Source of the DNA: Mycolicibacterium rufum | GTDB taxonomy: Bacteria > Actinomycetota > Actinomycetes > Mycobacteriales > Mycobacteriaceae | Assembly (NCBI RefSeq): GCF_022374875.2 | Contig: NZ_CP092427.2 | Location: forward strand, 5,270,001-5,334,000 | Length of the DNA: 64,000 bases | Direction: 5' to 3' | Part shown: piece after piece, positions 46,943 through 56,032 of the stretch | Numbering within the stretch: position 1 is the stretch's first letter | How the letters are laid out: every line of letters begins with the position of its first letter | Notes under the pieces: generated by a model | Databases searched by the model: none | What the model was told of the DNA's origin: nothing | Seen by the model: only the letters and a program-made list of their open reading frames with translations | Made by a program: the position numbers and the translations under genes

Positions 46943-48384
46943 GCGGGCCGGGGCTGCCCGCCGAACTGCAGCGGGTGCACATGGTCGGCATCGGAGGCGC
47001 GGGCATGTCGGGCATCGCCCGGATCCTGCTCGACCGCGGCGGCCAGGTGTCCGGGTCGGACGCCAAGGAGTCGCGCGCCGTGCTGGCGCTGCAGGCCCGC
47101 GGCGCGCAGGTCCGGATCGGGCACGACGCGTCCGCGCTGGACATGCTGCCGGGCGGCCCCACCGCGGTGGTCACCACCCACGCCGCCATCCCGAAGACCA
47201 ATCCCGAACTGGTGGAGGCCCGCCGACGGGGGATCCCGGTGATCCTGCGGCCCGCCGTGCTCGCCCAGTTGATGGCGGGGCACACCACGCTGATGGTCAC
47301 CGGCACCGCGGGCAAGACGACCACCACATCGATGCTCATCGTCGCGCTGCAGCACTGCGGCTTCGATCCCTCGTTCGCCGTCGGCGGCGATCTCGGCGAG
47401 CCGGGCACCAACGCCCACCATGGCAGCGGCGCCTACTTCGTCGCCGAGGCCGACGAGAGCGACGGCTCGCTGGTGCAGTACCGCCCCGACGTCGCCGTGG
47501 TGACCAACATCGAAGCCGACCACCTCGACTTCTTCGGCTCCGAGCAGGCCTACGTCGCGGTGTTCGACGCCTTCATGGAGCGGTTGGCGCCGGGCGGATC
47601 CGTGGTGGTGTGCGTCGACGACCCCGGCGCGGCGGCGTTCGCCGAACGCACTGCAGCCCTGGGGATCCGGGTGCTGCGCTACGGCAGCGGCGAGCAGCCC
47701 GGGCTGGCCGGCGCGCTGCTGGACTGGCAGCAGAGCGGCACCACTGCGGTCGCGACGGTGCAGTTGACCGGGGAGGCCACGCCGCGCACCATGCGCCTGT
47801 CGGTGCCCGGCCGGCACATGGCGCTCAACGCGCTGGCCGCGCTGCTGGCCGCCATGCAGGTCGGCGCCGCGGCGGACGACGTCCTCGACGCGCTGGCCGA
47901 ATTCGAAGGCGTGCGGCGCCGATTCGAGTTGGTCGGCACCGCGGCCGGGGTGCGGGTGTTCGACGACTACGCCCACCACCCGACGAAGGTCTCCGCCGCG
48001 CTGACGACGGTCGCGGCGCTCGCCCGGGAGTCGGGCGGTCGCGCCGTCGTCGTCTTCCAGCCCCACTTGTATTCGCGCACACAGGCTTTCGCTGCGGAGT
48101 TCGGGCAGGCGCTCAGCCTGGCCGACGAGGTGTTCGTGCTGGACGTGTACGCCGCCCGGGAGCAGCCGCTGGCCGGGGTCAGCGGCGCCACCATCGCCGA
48201 GGCGGTGAGCGTGCCGGTCACCTACCTGCCGGACTTCTCGACGGTCCCCGCGGCCGTGGCGGCCGCGGCCCGGCCCGGCGACGTCGTGGTGACGATGGGC
48301 GCGGGCGATGTGACGCTGCTGGGCAAGGAGATCCTGACCGCGTTGCGCCTGCGCGCGGATCGGGGAGCCGGGGGAGCGCGGTGA
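46939..48384 (+). CDS. murC: UDP-MurNAc-L-alanine ligase
   Basis: A 481-residue Mur ligase that commits UDP-MurNAc to peptide synthesis by adding L-Ala. The dinucleotide-like N-terminal loop [13 protein letters not shown] (about 16-28), ATP loop [11 protein letters not shown] (about 121-131), EADESDGS (about 171-178) and [10 protein letters not shown] (about 342-351) are all present. It is translationally coupled to murG (ATGA) and to ftsQ (GTGA). In mycobacteria MurC is a substrate of PknA/PknB; no site can be proven here. Equivalent to Rv2152c. Confidence 0.94.
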   Translation: MSGPGLPAELQRVHMVGIGGAGMSGIARILLDRGGQVSGSDAKESRAVLALQARGAQVRIGHDASALDMLPGGPTAVVTTHAAIPKTNPELVEARRRGIPVILRPAVLAQLMAGHTTLMVTGTAGKTTTTSMLIVALQHCGFDPSFAVGGDLGEPGTNAHHGSGAYFVAEADESDGSLVQYRPDVAVVTNIEADHLDFFGSEQAYVAVFDAFMERLAPGGSVVVCVDDPGAAAFAERTAALGIRVLRYGSGEQPGLAGALLDWQQSGTTAVATVQLTGEATPRTMRLSVPGRHMALNALAALLAAMQVGAAADDVLDALAEFEGVRRRFELVGTAAGVRVFDDYAHHPTKVSAALTTVAALARESGGRAVVVFQPHLYSRTQAFAAEFGQALSLADEVFVLDVYAAREQPLAGVSGATIAEAVSVPVTYLPDFSTVPAAVAAAARPGDVVVTMGAGDVTLLGKEILTALRLRADRGAGGAR

Positions 48385-49304
48385 CCGGGCCCACCGACGG
48401 CGCAGCCGCCGACCCGCCGGCCGAGGACGAGGTCTCCGCGCCGGTCGACGCTCCGGCCGACGCGCAGACCGGGGAGCCCGAACCGGACGCCGAGGGTCCG
48501 CGCCGGCGCGCCCGCCGCGAACGCGAGGAGCGCCGGGCGGCGCAGGCGCGGGCCGTCGCCATCGAGGAGGCTCGCCGCGAGGCGAAGCGGCGGACGCTGG
48601 GACGCCCGCTGCCGGAGACCGCGACGCTCGGACGCGGCGCGGTGCGCGGGCTGAAGATGCTGATGTGGACCGCGGTGATCGCGGTACTGGTCGTCGGCAT
48701 CGGCCTGCTGCTCTACTTCACGCCGATCATGTCGGCCCGCGACATCGTCGTCACCGGGCTCGGCGCGGTCACTCAGGAGGAGGTCGTCTCGGTGGCCGCG
48801 GTGCCGCAGGGCACCCCGCTGCTGCAGGTGGACACCGACGCGGTGGCCGAGAAGGTCGCCGGTATCCGCCGGGTCGCCAGCGCCCGGGTGCAGCGCGAGT
48901 ACCCCTCGACGCTGCGGATCACCGTGGTCGAGCGGGTTCCCGTCGTGGTCCGCGACTATCCGGACGGGGTGCACCTGTTCGACAAGGACGGCGTCGACTT
49001 CGCGACCGGCCCTCCGCCGCCGGGGATTCCGTACCTGGACACCGAGAACCCCGGGCCCGACGATCCGGCCACCAAGGCCGCGCTGGAGGTGATGACGTCG
49101 CTGCGGCCCGACGTGGCCGGCCAGGTGGGGCGTGTGTCGGCGCCGTCGGTCGCCGCGATCACGCTGACGTTGATCGACGGGCGCACCGTGGTGTGGGGCA
49201 CCACCGACCGCACCGAGGAGAAGGCGCTCAAGCTCGGGGCGCTGCTGACCCAGCCCGGCAAGGTCTACGACGTGTCGAGCCCGGATCTGCCGACCGTCAA
49301 GTAG
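48381..49304 (+). CDS. ftsQ: Cell division protein FtsQ
   Basis: A 307-residue bitopic divisome protein. A long charged cytoplasmic arm (1-88, Ala/Glu then Arg-rich) precedes one transmembrane helix (about 93-113). The POTRA domain begins at [11 protein letters not shown] (about 118-128) and is followed by the beta domain with [13 protein letters not shown]. FtsQ bridges early FtsZ-ring proteins to FtsL, FtsW and PbpB. GTG start overlaps the murC stop. Only four bases separate its stop from that of an opposite-strand gene, which splits it from ftsZ. Equivalent to Rv2151c. Confidence 0.92.
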   Translation: MTGPTDGAAADPPAEDEVSAPVDAPADAQTGEPEPDAEGPRRRARREREERRAAQARAVAIEEARREAKRRTLGRPLPETATLGRGAVRGLKMLMWTAVIAVLVVGIGLLLYFTPIMSARDIVVTGLGAVTQEEVVSVAAVPQGTPLLQVDTDAVAEKVAGIRRVASARVQREYPSTLRITVVERVPVVVRDYPDGVHLFDKDGVDFATGPPPPGIPYLDTENPGPDDPATKAALEVMTSLRPDVAGQVGRVSAPSVAAITLTLIDGRTVVWGTTDRTEEKALKLGALLTQPGKVYDVSSPDLPTVK

Positions 49305-49308
49305 CCGG

Positions 49309-49794
49309 TCAGGCCGCGGTGCACCACCGGCCGTCCTGCCGGAGTAGGGTGGCGCGGCTGATCTGGGTCTGCGGCGGGTTCGTGCCGCTCTGCGTGGTCA
49401 CCGTGATGTCGGCGGTGGCGGTGTCGCCGGTGACGACGACGTGGTCGATGCCGTCGAGTCGCACCACCGTCGAGCCGGCCAGCGCCTGCCGCAGGTCGGC
49501 CAGCGGGCCGGAGAGCTGATCGGCCAGGTCGGTGGCGGACGGGTCGTCGCGCAGCGTCGCCCCGATGTCGGGACCGATCCTGGGCAGCCAGGCGGGGGCC
49601 GCCGGGGAGCACGACAGCCGCGCCGCGGCGGCGAGGTCGAGCGCGGCACCGGCCTCGGTCTGGCGGGTCAGCACGTCGCGGATCTGGTCCTCGTCGCTGG
49701 GGACCGGTTCGGCGGACGGCTGGGCCTGCGCCGCCGGGGCGGCGAGCAGCAGCGATCCGGCGGTGACGAGCGCGGCGACGATGCGGTTGGCCAT
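49309..49794 (-). CDS. Small secreted protein inserted antisense between ftsQ and ftsZ
   Basis: A 161-residue protein of unknown function. The ATG at 49792-49794 gives a clear Sec signal peptide (Ala/Leu-rich core, cleavage after AAPAAQA near residue 25) and has GGGGGAAC just upstream. The mature part has a helical start, two cysteines that could pair and an alternating beta C-terminal half, resembling small NTF2-like mycobacterial secreted domains (inference; it also resembles the Rv2203-like protein here). Its strand is opposite to the whole dcw cluster. M. tuberculosis has no gene here. Confidence 0.72.
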   Translation of the reverse strand: MANRIVAALVTAGSLLLAAPAAQAQPSAEPVPSDEDQIRDVLTRQTEAGAALDLAAAARLSCSPAAPAWLPRIGPDIGATLRDDPSATDLADQLSGPLADLRQALAGSTVVRLDGIDHVVVTGDTATADITVTTQSGTNPPQTQISRATLLRQDGRWCTAA

Positions 49795-49958
49795 AGGTTC
49801 CCCCGGGGGTGATGCCGACCCCGATGACGCTAGGCCGACCCGTCCCGATCCGCTGCAGGAATCCGCACAGAAGTCGACGAACATTTGTCGTGTCGTTTCG
49901 GCGCGCCTGCCGGGCATCGGCGCGCGGTCACCCTACCGTTCTGGTTGCGCGGAACAAC

Positions 49959-49988
49959 TTGACATAACTCTAAGCCTCTAGTTGAGAT
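49959..49988 (+). promoter_or_regulatory. Candidate ftsZ promoter with perfect -35 hexamer
   Basis: TTGACA (49959-49964) is an exact consensus -35. The best-spaced -10 candidate is TGAGAT (49983-49988) at 18 bp, which is weak. The element lies in the 257-bp gap ahead of ftsZ (49795-50051), which otherwise holds only the leader and CAGGAAGGG ribosome site. Because the antisense gene interrupts the cluster, ftsZ probably depends on its own promoter. Confidence 0.6.
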
Positions 49989-50051
49989 TGAGGGTTGGCG
50001 CCAGGGGTTATCCGTGACATGACAGGCAACCAGGGCAGGAAGGGCGATGCG

Positions 50052-51215
50052 ATGACCCCCCCGCATAACTACCTCGCAGTGATCAAGGTGGTCGGCATCG
50101 GCGGCGGCGGCGTCAACGCCGTCAACCGGATGATCGAGCAGGGTCTCAAGGGCGTCGAGTTCATTGCGATCAACACCGACGCGCAGGCGCTGTTGATGAG
50201 CGATGCCGACGTCAAACTCGACGTCGGGCGCGACTCCACGCGCGGACTCGGCGCCGGCGCGGATCCCGAGGTCGGCCGAAAGGCGGCCGAGGACGCGAAG
50301 GACGACATCGAGGAGCTGCTGCGCGGCGCCGACATGGTGTTCGTCACCGCAGGCGAGGGCGGCGGCACCGGCACCGGCGGCGCACCGGTGGTGGCCTCGA
50401 TCGCCCGCAAGCTGGGTGCGCTGACCGTCGGCGTGGTGACGCGGCCGTTCTCCTTCGAGGGCAAGCGGCGCAGCAACCAGGCCGAGAACGGCATCCAGTC
50501 GCTGCGCGAGAGCTGCGACACGCTCATCGTCATCCCCAACGACCGGCTGCTGCAGATGGGTGACGCCGCGGTGTCGCTGATGGACGCGTTCCGCAGCGCC
50601 GATGAGGTGCTGCTCAACGGCGTGCAGGGCATCACCGACCTGATCACCACCCCCGGCCTGATCAACGTCGACTTCGCCGACGTCAAGGGCGTGATGAGCT
50701 CGGCGGGCACCGCGCTGATGGGCATCGGCTCGGCCCGCGGCGACGGCCGCGCGCTCAAGGCCGCGGAGATCGCGATCAACTCGCCGCTGCTCGAGGCCTC
50801 GATGGAGGGCGCCCAGGGCGTGCTGCTGTCGGTCGCCGGTGGCAGTGATCTGGGTCTGTTCGAGATCAACGAGGCCGCGTCGCTGGTCCAGGACGCCGCG
50901 CACCCCGACGCCAACATCATCTTCGGCACCGTCATCGACGACTCGCTGGGCGACGAGGTCCGCGTCACCGTGATCGCGGCCGGCTTCGACGCCGCCGGCC
51001 CGGGACGCAAGCCGGTCACCGGCGAGACGACCGCCGCGCCGGCGCAGCCGATCGCACCGGGCAAGGCCGGCCGGGTGGGCTCGCTGTTCGAGTCGGCCGA
51101 TCCGGCCAGTGTCCCGGCCGCGCACACCAACGGCGCGACGGTGCGCATCGGAGGCGGCGACGATGGTGGCATCTCCGACGACGACGTCGACGTGCCGCCG
51201 TTCATGCGCCACTGA
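50052..51215 (+). CDS. ftsZ: Cell division GTPase FtsZ
   Basis: A 387-residue tubulin-like GTPase that forms the Z ring. The ATG at 50052 gives the mycobacterial start [15 protein letters not shown]. The tubulin signature [12 protein letters not shown] lies at about 103-114, the T3/T4 loops and NVDFADVK synergy loop near 205 are intact. A Gly/Ala/Pro linker (about 318-370) ends in the conserved C-terminal tip [11 protein letters not shown], which binds SepF and FtsW; the last residue is His where M. tuberculosis has Arg. Equivalent to Rv2150c. Confidence 0.97.
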   Translation: MTPPHNYLAVIKVVGIGGGGVNAVNRMIEQGLKGVEFIAINTDAQALLMSDADVKLDVGRDSTRGLGAGADPEVGRKAAEDAKDDIEELLRGADMVFVTAGEGGGTGTGGAPVVASIARKLGALTVGVVTRPFSFEGKRRSNQAENGIQSLRESCDTLIVIPNDRLLQMGDAAVSLMDAFRSADEVLLNGVQGITDLITTPGLINVDFADVKGVMSSAGTALMGIGSARGDGRALKAAEIAINSPLLEASMEGAQGVLLSVAGGSDLGLFEINEAASLVQDAAHPDANIIFGTVIDDSLGDEVRVTVIAAGFDAAGPGRKPVTGETTAAPAQPIAPGKAGRVGSLFESADPASVPAAHTNGATVRIGGGDDGGISDDDVDVPPFMRH

Positions 51216-51236
51216 TCCGACGTACGGTCGCACCTG

Positions 51237-51947
51237 ATGTTCCGTGTGCGCCGCGTGACCACCACCCGGGCGGGTGGGGTGTCGAGACCGCCGTTCGCCA
51301 CGTTCAACCTCGGTGACCACGTCGGCGACGATCCCGCGGCCGTCGCCGCCAACCGGCGCCGCCTCGCCACCGCCACGGGGCTGGGCACCGACGGCATCGT
51401 CTGGATGGACCAGACCCACAGCACCCACGTCGGCCTCGTCGACCACGGCGGCCAGACCGTCGCCGACACCGACGGGCTGGTGACGACTCGGCCGTCGCTC
51501 GGGCTGGCGGTGGTGACGGCTGACTGCGTGCCCGTGCTGATGGCCGACGCCCGGCACGGCGTCGTCGCCGCCGTGCACGCGGGCCGGGTGGGGGCGGCGG
51601 GCGGCATCGTCCCGGGCGCGGTGCAGGTCATGGTCGACGCCGGCGCGCGTGCTGAGGACATCTCGGTGCTGCTGGGACCTGCGGTCAGCGGACGCAACTA
51701 CGAGGTGCCCGCCGAGATGGCCGACGAGGTGGAACGCGCACTGCCGGGAAGCCGCACCACCACCGGCCGGGGCACGCCCGGGCTGGATCTGCGCGGGGGC
51801 ATCGCCGCGCAGCTGCGCGCCCTCGGCGTCACCGCGATCGACGTCGATCCGCGCTGCACCGTCGACGATCCCGCGTTGTTCAGCCACCGGCGCGACGCGC
51901 CGACGGGCCGGCTCGCGTCGGTGATCTGGCTGGAGTCGGCGTCGTGA
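51237..51947 (+). CDS. pgeF: PgeF/YfiH-type peptidoglycan editing or purine phosphorylase protein
   Basis: A 236-residue DUF152 protein (Rv2149c-like). Metal-site residues are visible: His in MDQTHSTH (about 60-67), Cys in TADCVPVLM (about 98-106) and His in VHAGRVG (about 116-122). Homologues show Zn-dependent purine nucleoside phosphorylase/deaminase activity and edit wrongly incorporated Ser from wall precursors. It lies 21 bases after ftsZ and overlaps yggS as GTGA, so it is part of the ftsZ operon. Confidence 0.9.
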   Translation: MFRVRRVTTTRAGGVSRPPFATFNLGDHVGDDPAAVAANRRRLATATGLGTDGIVWMDQTHSTHVGLVDHGGQTVADTDGLVTTRPSLGLAVVTADCVPVLMADARHGVVAAVHAGRVGAAGGIVPGAVQVMVDAGARAEDISVLLGPAVSGRNYEVPAEMADEVERALPGSRTTTGRGTPGLDLRGGIAAQLRALGVTAIDVDPRCTVDDPALFSHRRDAPTGRLASVIWLESAS

Positions 51948-52711
51948 CCGCCCCGGTGACCCGCGACGACGAGCTGCGCGACCACCTCGCGCAGTTGCGG
52001 GACCGGCTGGCCCGGGCAGCCGACGCGGCGGGCCGCGACGTCGGGACCATCGAGTTGTTGCCGGTCACCAAGTTCTTCCCCGCCTCCGACGTGGCGGTGC
52101 TGCGCCGGCTGGGGTGCCGGTCGTTCGGCGAGTCCCGCGATCAGGAGGCGACGCGCAAGATCGAGGAGCTGCGCACCGGATTTACCGACGTCGAAAGCGC
52201 GGGGATTCGCTGGCACATGATCGGGCGCATCCAGCGCAACAAGGCGCGCTCCATCGGCGAATGGGCCTACGCCGCACACTCCGTCGACAACGCCAAGGTC
52301 GTCGCGGCGCTGGATCGGTCGGCCGCCGACGCGCTCGAGCGCGAGGCCCGCCCCGAGCCGCTGCGGGTGTTCCTGCAGGTGAGTCTCGACGGTGACGAGA
52401 GTCGCGGCGGGGTCGACGTGGCCGCGACCGCGCGCATCGACGACCTGTGCGCCGCGATCGACGAGGCCACCGGGCTGACCTTCGTCGGGCTGATGGCCAT
52501 CCCGCCGCTGGGCGCCGACCCCGATACCGCGTTCGCGCGGCTGGCCGAGGAGCACCACCGGGTGCAGGAGCGGTATCCGCAGCGGCTGGAGCTGTCGGCG
52601 GGCATGTCGGGCGACCTCGAAGCGGCGGTGCGACACGGATCCACTTGTGTGCGTGTCGGTACCGCGCTGTTGGGCGCACGACCGCTAACGTCACCTCCAG
52701 AAGTCACATGA
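51944..52711 (+). CDS. yggS: YggS-family pyridoxal phosphate homeostasis protein
   Basis: A 255-residue PLP-binding TIM-barrel protein (Rv2148c-like). The PLP Lys is Lys43 in LLPVTKFF; the expected FGESRDQEA and [13 protein letters not shown] segments (about 65-100) follow, and [15 protein letters not shown] marks the phosphate-binding end. The family buffers PLP and affects amino acid balance rather than acting as an enzyme. Coupled to pgeF by GTGA. Confidence 0.92.
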   Translation: MTAPVTRDDELRDHLAQLRDRLARAADAAGRDVGTIELLPVTKFFPASDVAVLRRLGCRSFGESRDQEATRKIEELRTGFTDVESAGIRWHMIGRIQRNKARSIGEWAYAAHSVDNAKVVAALDRSAADALEREARPEPLRVFLQVSLDGDESRGGVDVAATARIDDLCAAIDEATGLTFVGLMAIPPLGADPDTAFARLAEEHHRVQERYPQRLELSAGMSGDLEAAVRHGSTCVRVGTALLGARPLTSPPEVT

Positions 52712-52794
52712 GTCACACCTTCATCACAGACAACAGAGTCTTCCGACTCACCGGAATCCGGCCACAGGTCATCACCGCACGAGGGGTCCTCACA

Positions 52795-53451
52795 ATGAGC
52801 ACACTGCACAAGGTCAAGGCCTACTTCGGTATGGCCCCGATGGATGATTACGAGGACGACTACTACGAGGACGACGAGCGCGGCCCGGCCCGCGGCTACC
52901 GTCGGACCCGCGAGGACCGGTTCGAGGACGAGGGGTACACCCGCGGCTACGACGACCTGCCCGAGGCCCGTCGCCGCGACTACGACGAGCCCGCCGCCTA
53001 CCGCGGTGGGTTGCCGGGCGGTTTCGATGACGGCCGGTTCGAGCCCCGGATGCGCTCGCCGCGCGAATTCGACCGCACCCCACCGCGTTTCGGCGCGATG
53101 CGCGGCTCGACCCGGGGCGCGCTGGCGATGGATCCGCGCTGCATGGCCGAGCTCTTCGAAGCCGGCAGCCCGCTGGCCAAGATCACCACGCTGCGGCCCA
53201 AGGACTACAGCGAAGCCCGCACCATCGGAGAGCGGTTCCGCGACGGCACGCCGGTCATCATGGACCTGGTCTCCATGGACAACGCCGACGCCAAGCGGTT
53301 GGTCGATTTCGCGGCCGGGCTGGCATTCGCCCTGCGCGGCTCCTTCGACAAGGTGGCGACCAAGGTCTTCCTGCTCTCGCCCGCCGATGTCGACGTCACC
53401 GCCGAGCAGCGCCGCCGGATCGCCGAGGCCGGCTTCTACGCCTACCAGTAG
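52795..53451 (+). CDS. sepF: Cell division protein SepF
   Basis: A 218-residue FtsZ-anchoring protein. The N-terminal [13 protein letters not shown] is a membrane-binding amphipathic helix. A long Asp/Tyr/Arg-rich linker (about 15-115) follows. The SepF core (about 120-218) has [26 protein letters not shown] and the Gly-rich dimer-forming strand, ending GFYAYQ as in mycobacteria. ATG at 52795 has GAGGGGT upstream. In this phylum SepF replaces FtsA/ZipA as the membrane tether for FtsZ. Equivalent to Rv2147c. Confidence 0.95.
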   Translation: MSTLHKVKAYFGMAPMDDYEDDYYEDDERGPARGYRRTREDRFEDEGYTRGYDDLPEARRRDYDEPAAYRGGLPGGFDDGRFEPRMRSPREFDRTPPRFGAMRGSTRGALAMDPRCMAELFEAGSPLAKITTLRPKDYSEARTIGERFRDGTPVIMDLVSMDNADAKRLVDFAAGLAFALRGSFDKVATKVFLLSPADVDVTAEQRRRIAEAGFYAYQ

Positions 53452-53568
53452 CGGCGGAGCAGAAACGCCGCCGGAGTCGCACGTCCCCCGGCACGGGTAG
53501 GCTGGCGGCGCCGACCGATATCGCGGCCGGCATCCCCGTCACATCGCCTGGAGTGAGGTCACCTTCCG

Positions 53569-53859
53569 TTGGGGCTGTTCTTCGAAATCCTGGGTTTCGC
53601 GCTGTTCGTGTTCTGGCTCCTGCTGATCGCCCGGGTCGTCGTCGAGTTCATCCGCTCGTTCAGCCGGGACTGGCATCCGCGAGGCGCGACCGTGGTGGTG
53701 CTCGAGGTCATCATGACGCTGACGGACCCGCCCGTGAGACTGTTGCGGCGCATCATTCCGCAACTGACGATCGGAGCCGTGCGGTTCGATCTGTCGATCA
53801 TGGTGCTGCTGCTCGTCGCGTTCATCGGCATGCAGTTGGCCTTCGGAGCCGCGGCCTGA
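53569..53859 (+). CDS. yggT: YggT-family membrane protein
   Basis: A 96-residue membrane protein, identical in length to Rv2146c. Two hydrophobic helices (about 3-25 and 72-94) enclose a loop with EFIRSFSRDWHPRG and DPPVRLLRRIIPQ, the YggT repeat signature. The TTG start is preceded by GGAGTGAGG. Found next to sepF and wag31 in actinobacteria; suspected to help polar growth or osmotic tolerance. The 117-bp gap before it shows no other gene. The region after it holds the inverted repeat GGTGCG/CGCACC (53897-53914), without a U-tract. Confidence 0.9.
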   Translation: MGLFFEILGFALFVFWLLLIARVVVEFIRSFSRDWHPRGATVVVLEVIMTLTDPPVRLLRRIIPQLTIGAVRFDLSIMVLLLVAFIGMQLAFGAAA

Positions 53860-53980
53860 GACAGGGCTGCGAACTGCGCTTTTGAGCGCTGCGACCGGTG
53901 CGGCCGAGCGCACCGCGGTGACGCCCGGCCGCGGGCGATTGTTGAGTTTCGATCTTATTTATCGCCCTCGACTGCAACCG

Positions 53981-54035
53981 TAGGGTCTGGTGTGACAGGA
54001 TGGACGCCAGTTACCTTCAAGCCAGGCTTTACACT
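53981..54035 (+). promoter_or_regulatory. Two candidate -10 elements before wag31
   Basis: TAGGGT (53981-53986) and TACACT (54030-54035) both fit TANNNT in the 215-bp gap upstream of wag31. They would give leaders of about 82 and 33 nt. AAGGGGG at 54062-54068 is the ribosome site. A separate promoter is expected because Wag31 is abundant; which element is used cannot be decided. Confidence 0.45.
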
Positions 54036-54074
54036 GTGAGATCGTTCGACGATCCAGACTCAAGGGGGCAGACA

Positions 54075-54893
54075 ATGCCGCTCACTCCCGCCGACGTGCA
54101 CAACGTTGCGTTCAGTAAGCCACCCATCGGCAAACGCGGCTACAACGAGGACGAGGTCGACGCCTTCCTCGACCTCGTCGAGAACGAGCTGACCCGTCTG
54201 ATCGAGGAGAACACCGACCTCCGGCAGCGCGTCGCCGAGCTGGACTCCGAACTCGCCTCGGCGCGGTCGGGTGGCGGTGCCGCCCAGCCGACGCAGACCC
54301 TTCCGGTGTACGAGCCCGAACCGGAGCCGGCACCGGCCCCGACGCCGCAGCCCGTCTACGAGGCGCCCGCCGCGCAGCAGTCCGCGCCCGCCCCCGAGGA
54401 CCAGCACCTGCGCGCCGCCAAGGTGCTCAGCCTGGCGCAGGACACCGCCGACCGGCTGACCAACGGCGCCAAGGCCGAGTCCGAGAAGATGCTCTCCGAC
54501 GCCCGGGCCCAGGCCGACGCCATGGTCACCGAGGCCCGGCAGACCGCCGAGGCCACCGTCGCCGACGCCCGCCAGCGGGCCGACGCCATGCTCGCCGACG
54601 CGCAGAGCCGCTCGGAGGCACAGCTGCGGCAGGCGCAGGAGAAGGCCGACGCCCTGCAGGCCGACGCCGAGCGCAAGCACTCCGAGATCATGGGCACCAT
54701 CAACCAGCAGCGCACGGTGCTGGAAGGCCGCCTCGAGCAGCTGCGCACCTTCGAACGCGAATACCGCACCCGCCTGAAGACCTACCTGGAATCTCAGCTC
54801 GAAGAACTCGGCCAGCGCGGGTCCGCCGCGCCGGTGGACTCCGGCGCGAACAACGACGGCGGGTTCAACCAGTTCAACCGGGGCAACAACTAG
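54075..54893 (+). CDS. wag31: Polar growth protein Wag31 (DivIVA)
   Basis: A 272-residue DivIVA that marks cell poles and directs apical wall growth. The N-terminal lipid-binding domain (1-60, [17 protein letters not shown] and [12 protein letters not shown]) is followed by a Pro/Glu linker with Thr73 in QPTQTLPVY, at the position of the Thr phosphorylated by PknA in M. tuberculosis. The rest (about 110-250) is one long Ala/Asp/Arg-rich coiled coil. The C-terminal [15 protein letters not shown] tip is conserved in mycobacteria. Equivalent to Rv2145c. Confidence 0.97.
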   Translation: MPLTPADVHNVAFSKPPIGKRGYNEDEVDAFLDLVENELTRLIEENTDLRQRVAELDSELASARSGGGAAQPTQTLPVYEPEPEPAPAPTPQPVYEAPAAQQSAPAPEDQHLRAAKVLSLAQDTADRLTNGAKAESEKMLSDARAQADAMVTEARQTAEATVADARQRADAMLADAQSRSEAQLRQAQEKADALQADAERKHSEIMGTINQQRTVLEGRLEQLRTFEREYRTRLKTYLESQLEELGQRGSAAPVDSGANNDGGFNQFNRGNN

Positions 54894-54905
54894 TCCGGTG
54901 AGCCC

Positions 54906-55220
54906 ATGCTGATCGTCGCGCTCGTCCTCGCCGTCATCGGCCTCGCCGCCCTGGTGATGGCCGTGGTGACGAGCAATGAGTTGATCGCCTGGGTGTGCAT
55001 CGCCGCCAGCGTGATCGGCGTGGTGCTGCTGATCGTCGACGCGCTGCGCGATCGGAACAAGAGCGACGCCGGTGAAGCCGCCGAAGACCGCGAGGACGCC
55101 GCCACCGACGCCGACGATCACGTCGAGGACTACCCGGACGAGGCGCCGGTGGCCGCCGACTATGACGACGAAGCCCCGGTCGCGGCGGAGCGTGTCGACG
55201 AGGATCCACCCCGGGGCTGA
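54906..55220 (+). CDS. Small two-helix membrane protein (Rv2144c-like)
   Basis: A 104-residue protein of unknown function. Two hydrophobic helices (about 2-21 and 25-46) make a hairpin, followed by a very acidic C-terminus (about 52-104, rich in Asp, Glu, Ala and Pro). It starts 12 bases after wag31 and is probably on its transcript. The stop is 13 bp from the convergent phosphoribosyltransferase stop, with no hairpin between. The charged tail could be a cytoplasmic binding region (inference). Confidence 0.82.
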   Translation: MLIVALVLAVIGLAALVMAVVTSNELIAWVCIAASVIGVVLLIVDALRDRNKSDAGEAAEDREDAATDADDHVEDYPDEAPVAADYDDEAPVAAERVDEDPPRG

Positions 55221-55233
55221 AAAGCTCTGTCTC

Positions 55234-55902
55234 TCAGTCCGATTCGTTGACGTCGAGCGGACTGTCCAGGGTCTCGCGCACCTCGTCGTCGCCGATCTGA
55301 TGGAAGTCCCCGTACACCTGACCGACCGCGTGGAAGTTCGCGGGCGTCCTCGAGCACACCACGTCGTCGGCCTCGGACCGCAGCGTCCGGCACACCGAGG
55401 CCGGACCCACTGGCGCCCCCACGACGACCCGCGCGGCCCCCGCCTGCCGGACCGAACGCACCGCGGCGATCATGCTCGCGCCGGTCGCGATCCCGTCGTC
55501 GACGAGGATCACCGTGCGCCCCGTGAGCTCGAGCGGATCCCGGCCGGGCCGGTACGCGCCTTCCCGGCGATGCAGTTCGACCGTCTCCCGGTCCAGCACC
55601 TCGCGCACCTGGTCGTCGGTGAGGTCCAGGCTGCGCAGCAGGTCGTCGTTGAGCACCACACCGCCGCCGGTGGCGACCGCGCCCATCGCGAGTTCGGGCC
55701 ACTGCGGCACCCCGAGCTTGCGGACCAGGCACACGTCCAGCGGTGCGCGCAGAAACGCCGCCACCTCCCGCGCGACCGGCAGCCCGCCCCGCGCCAGCCC
55801 GAGCACCAGCACATCGGTGCGGTCCCGATAGTCGGCCAGATCACGCGCCAGGACCCGGCCTGCCTCGCGGCGGTCGCGGAACGTGCGCGTGGTTCGAGTC
55901 AT
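55234..55902 (-). CDS. Phosphoribosyltransferase-domain protein (Rv2143-like)
   Basis: A 222-residue type I PRTase-fold protein. The PRPP-binding signature VILVDDGIATGAS lies at residues 131-143, with a Gly-rich pyrophosphate loop GLARGGLPVA at about 35-44. The short hood seen here is like stand-alone PRTases found in stress-linked clusters, whose substrate base is generally unknown. It corresponds in place to Rv2143, although that protein is annotated as longer. No synthetase partner adjoins it. The gap to the next gene (130 bp) shows no clear promoter. Confidence 0.83.
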   Translation of the reverse strand: MTRTTRTFRDRREAGRVLARDLADYRDRTDVLVLGLARGGLPVAREVAAFLRAPLDVCLVRKLGVPQWPELAMGAVATGGGVVLNDDLLRSLDLTDDQVREVLDRETVELHRREGAYRPGRDPLELTGRTVILVDDGIATGASMIAAVRSVRQAGAARVVVGAPVGPASVCRTLRSEADDVVCSRTPANFHAVGQVYGDFHQIGDDEVRETLDSPLDVNESD

Positions 55903-56032
55903 GGCGGTCGTGGTGGTGTCCGGGGTGTGTCGGCAGTATCACTCGATAACGCCGTCAGCCGCAGCCGAGTCGGCCAATCCGGCACGTCCGTGGTGACGAA
56001 TGACTGTTCGACCGACGAGAGCACGGAGGATC

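Noticed and set aside
53897..53914. GGTGCG/CGCACC inverted repeat as a terminator after yggT
   Set aside because: Stem is only 6 bp, with no U-tract, and downstream genes are on the same strand.
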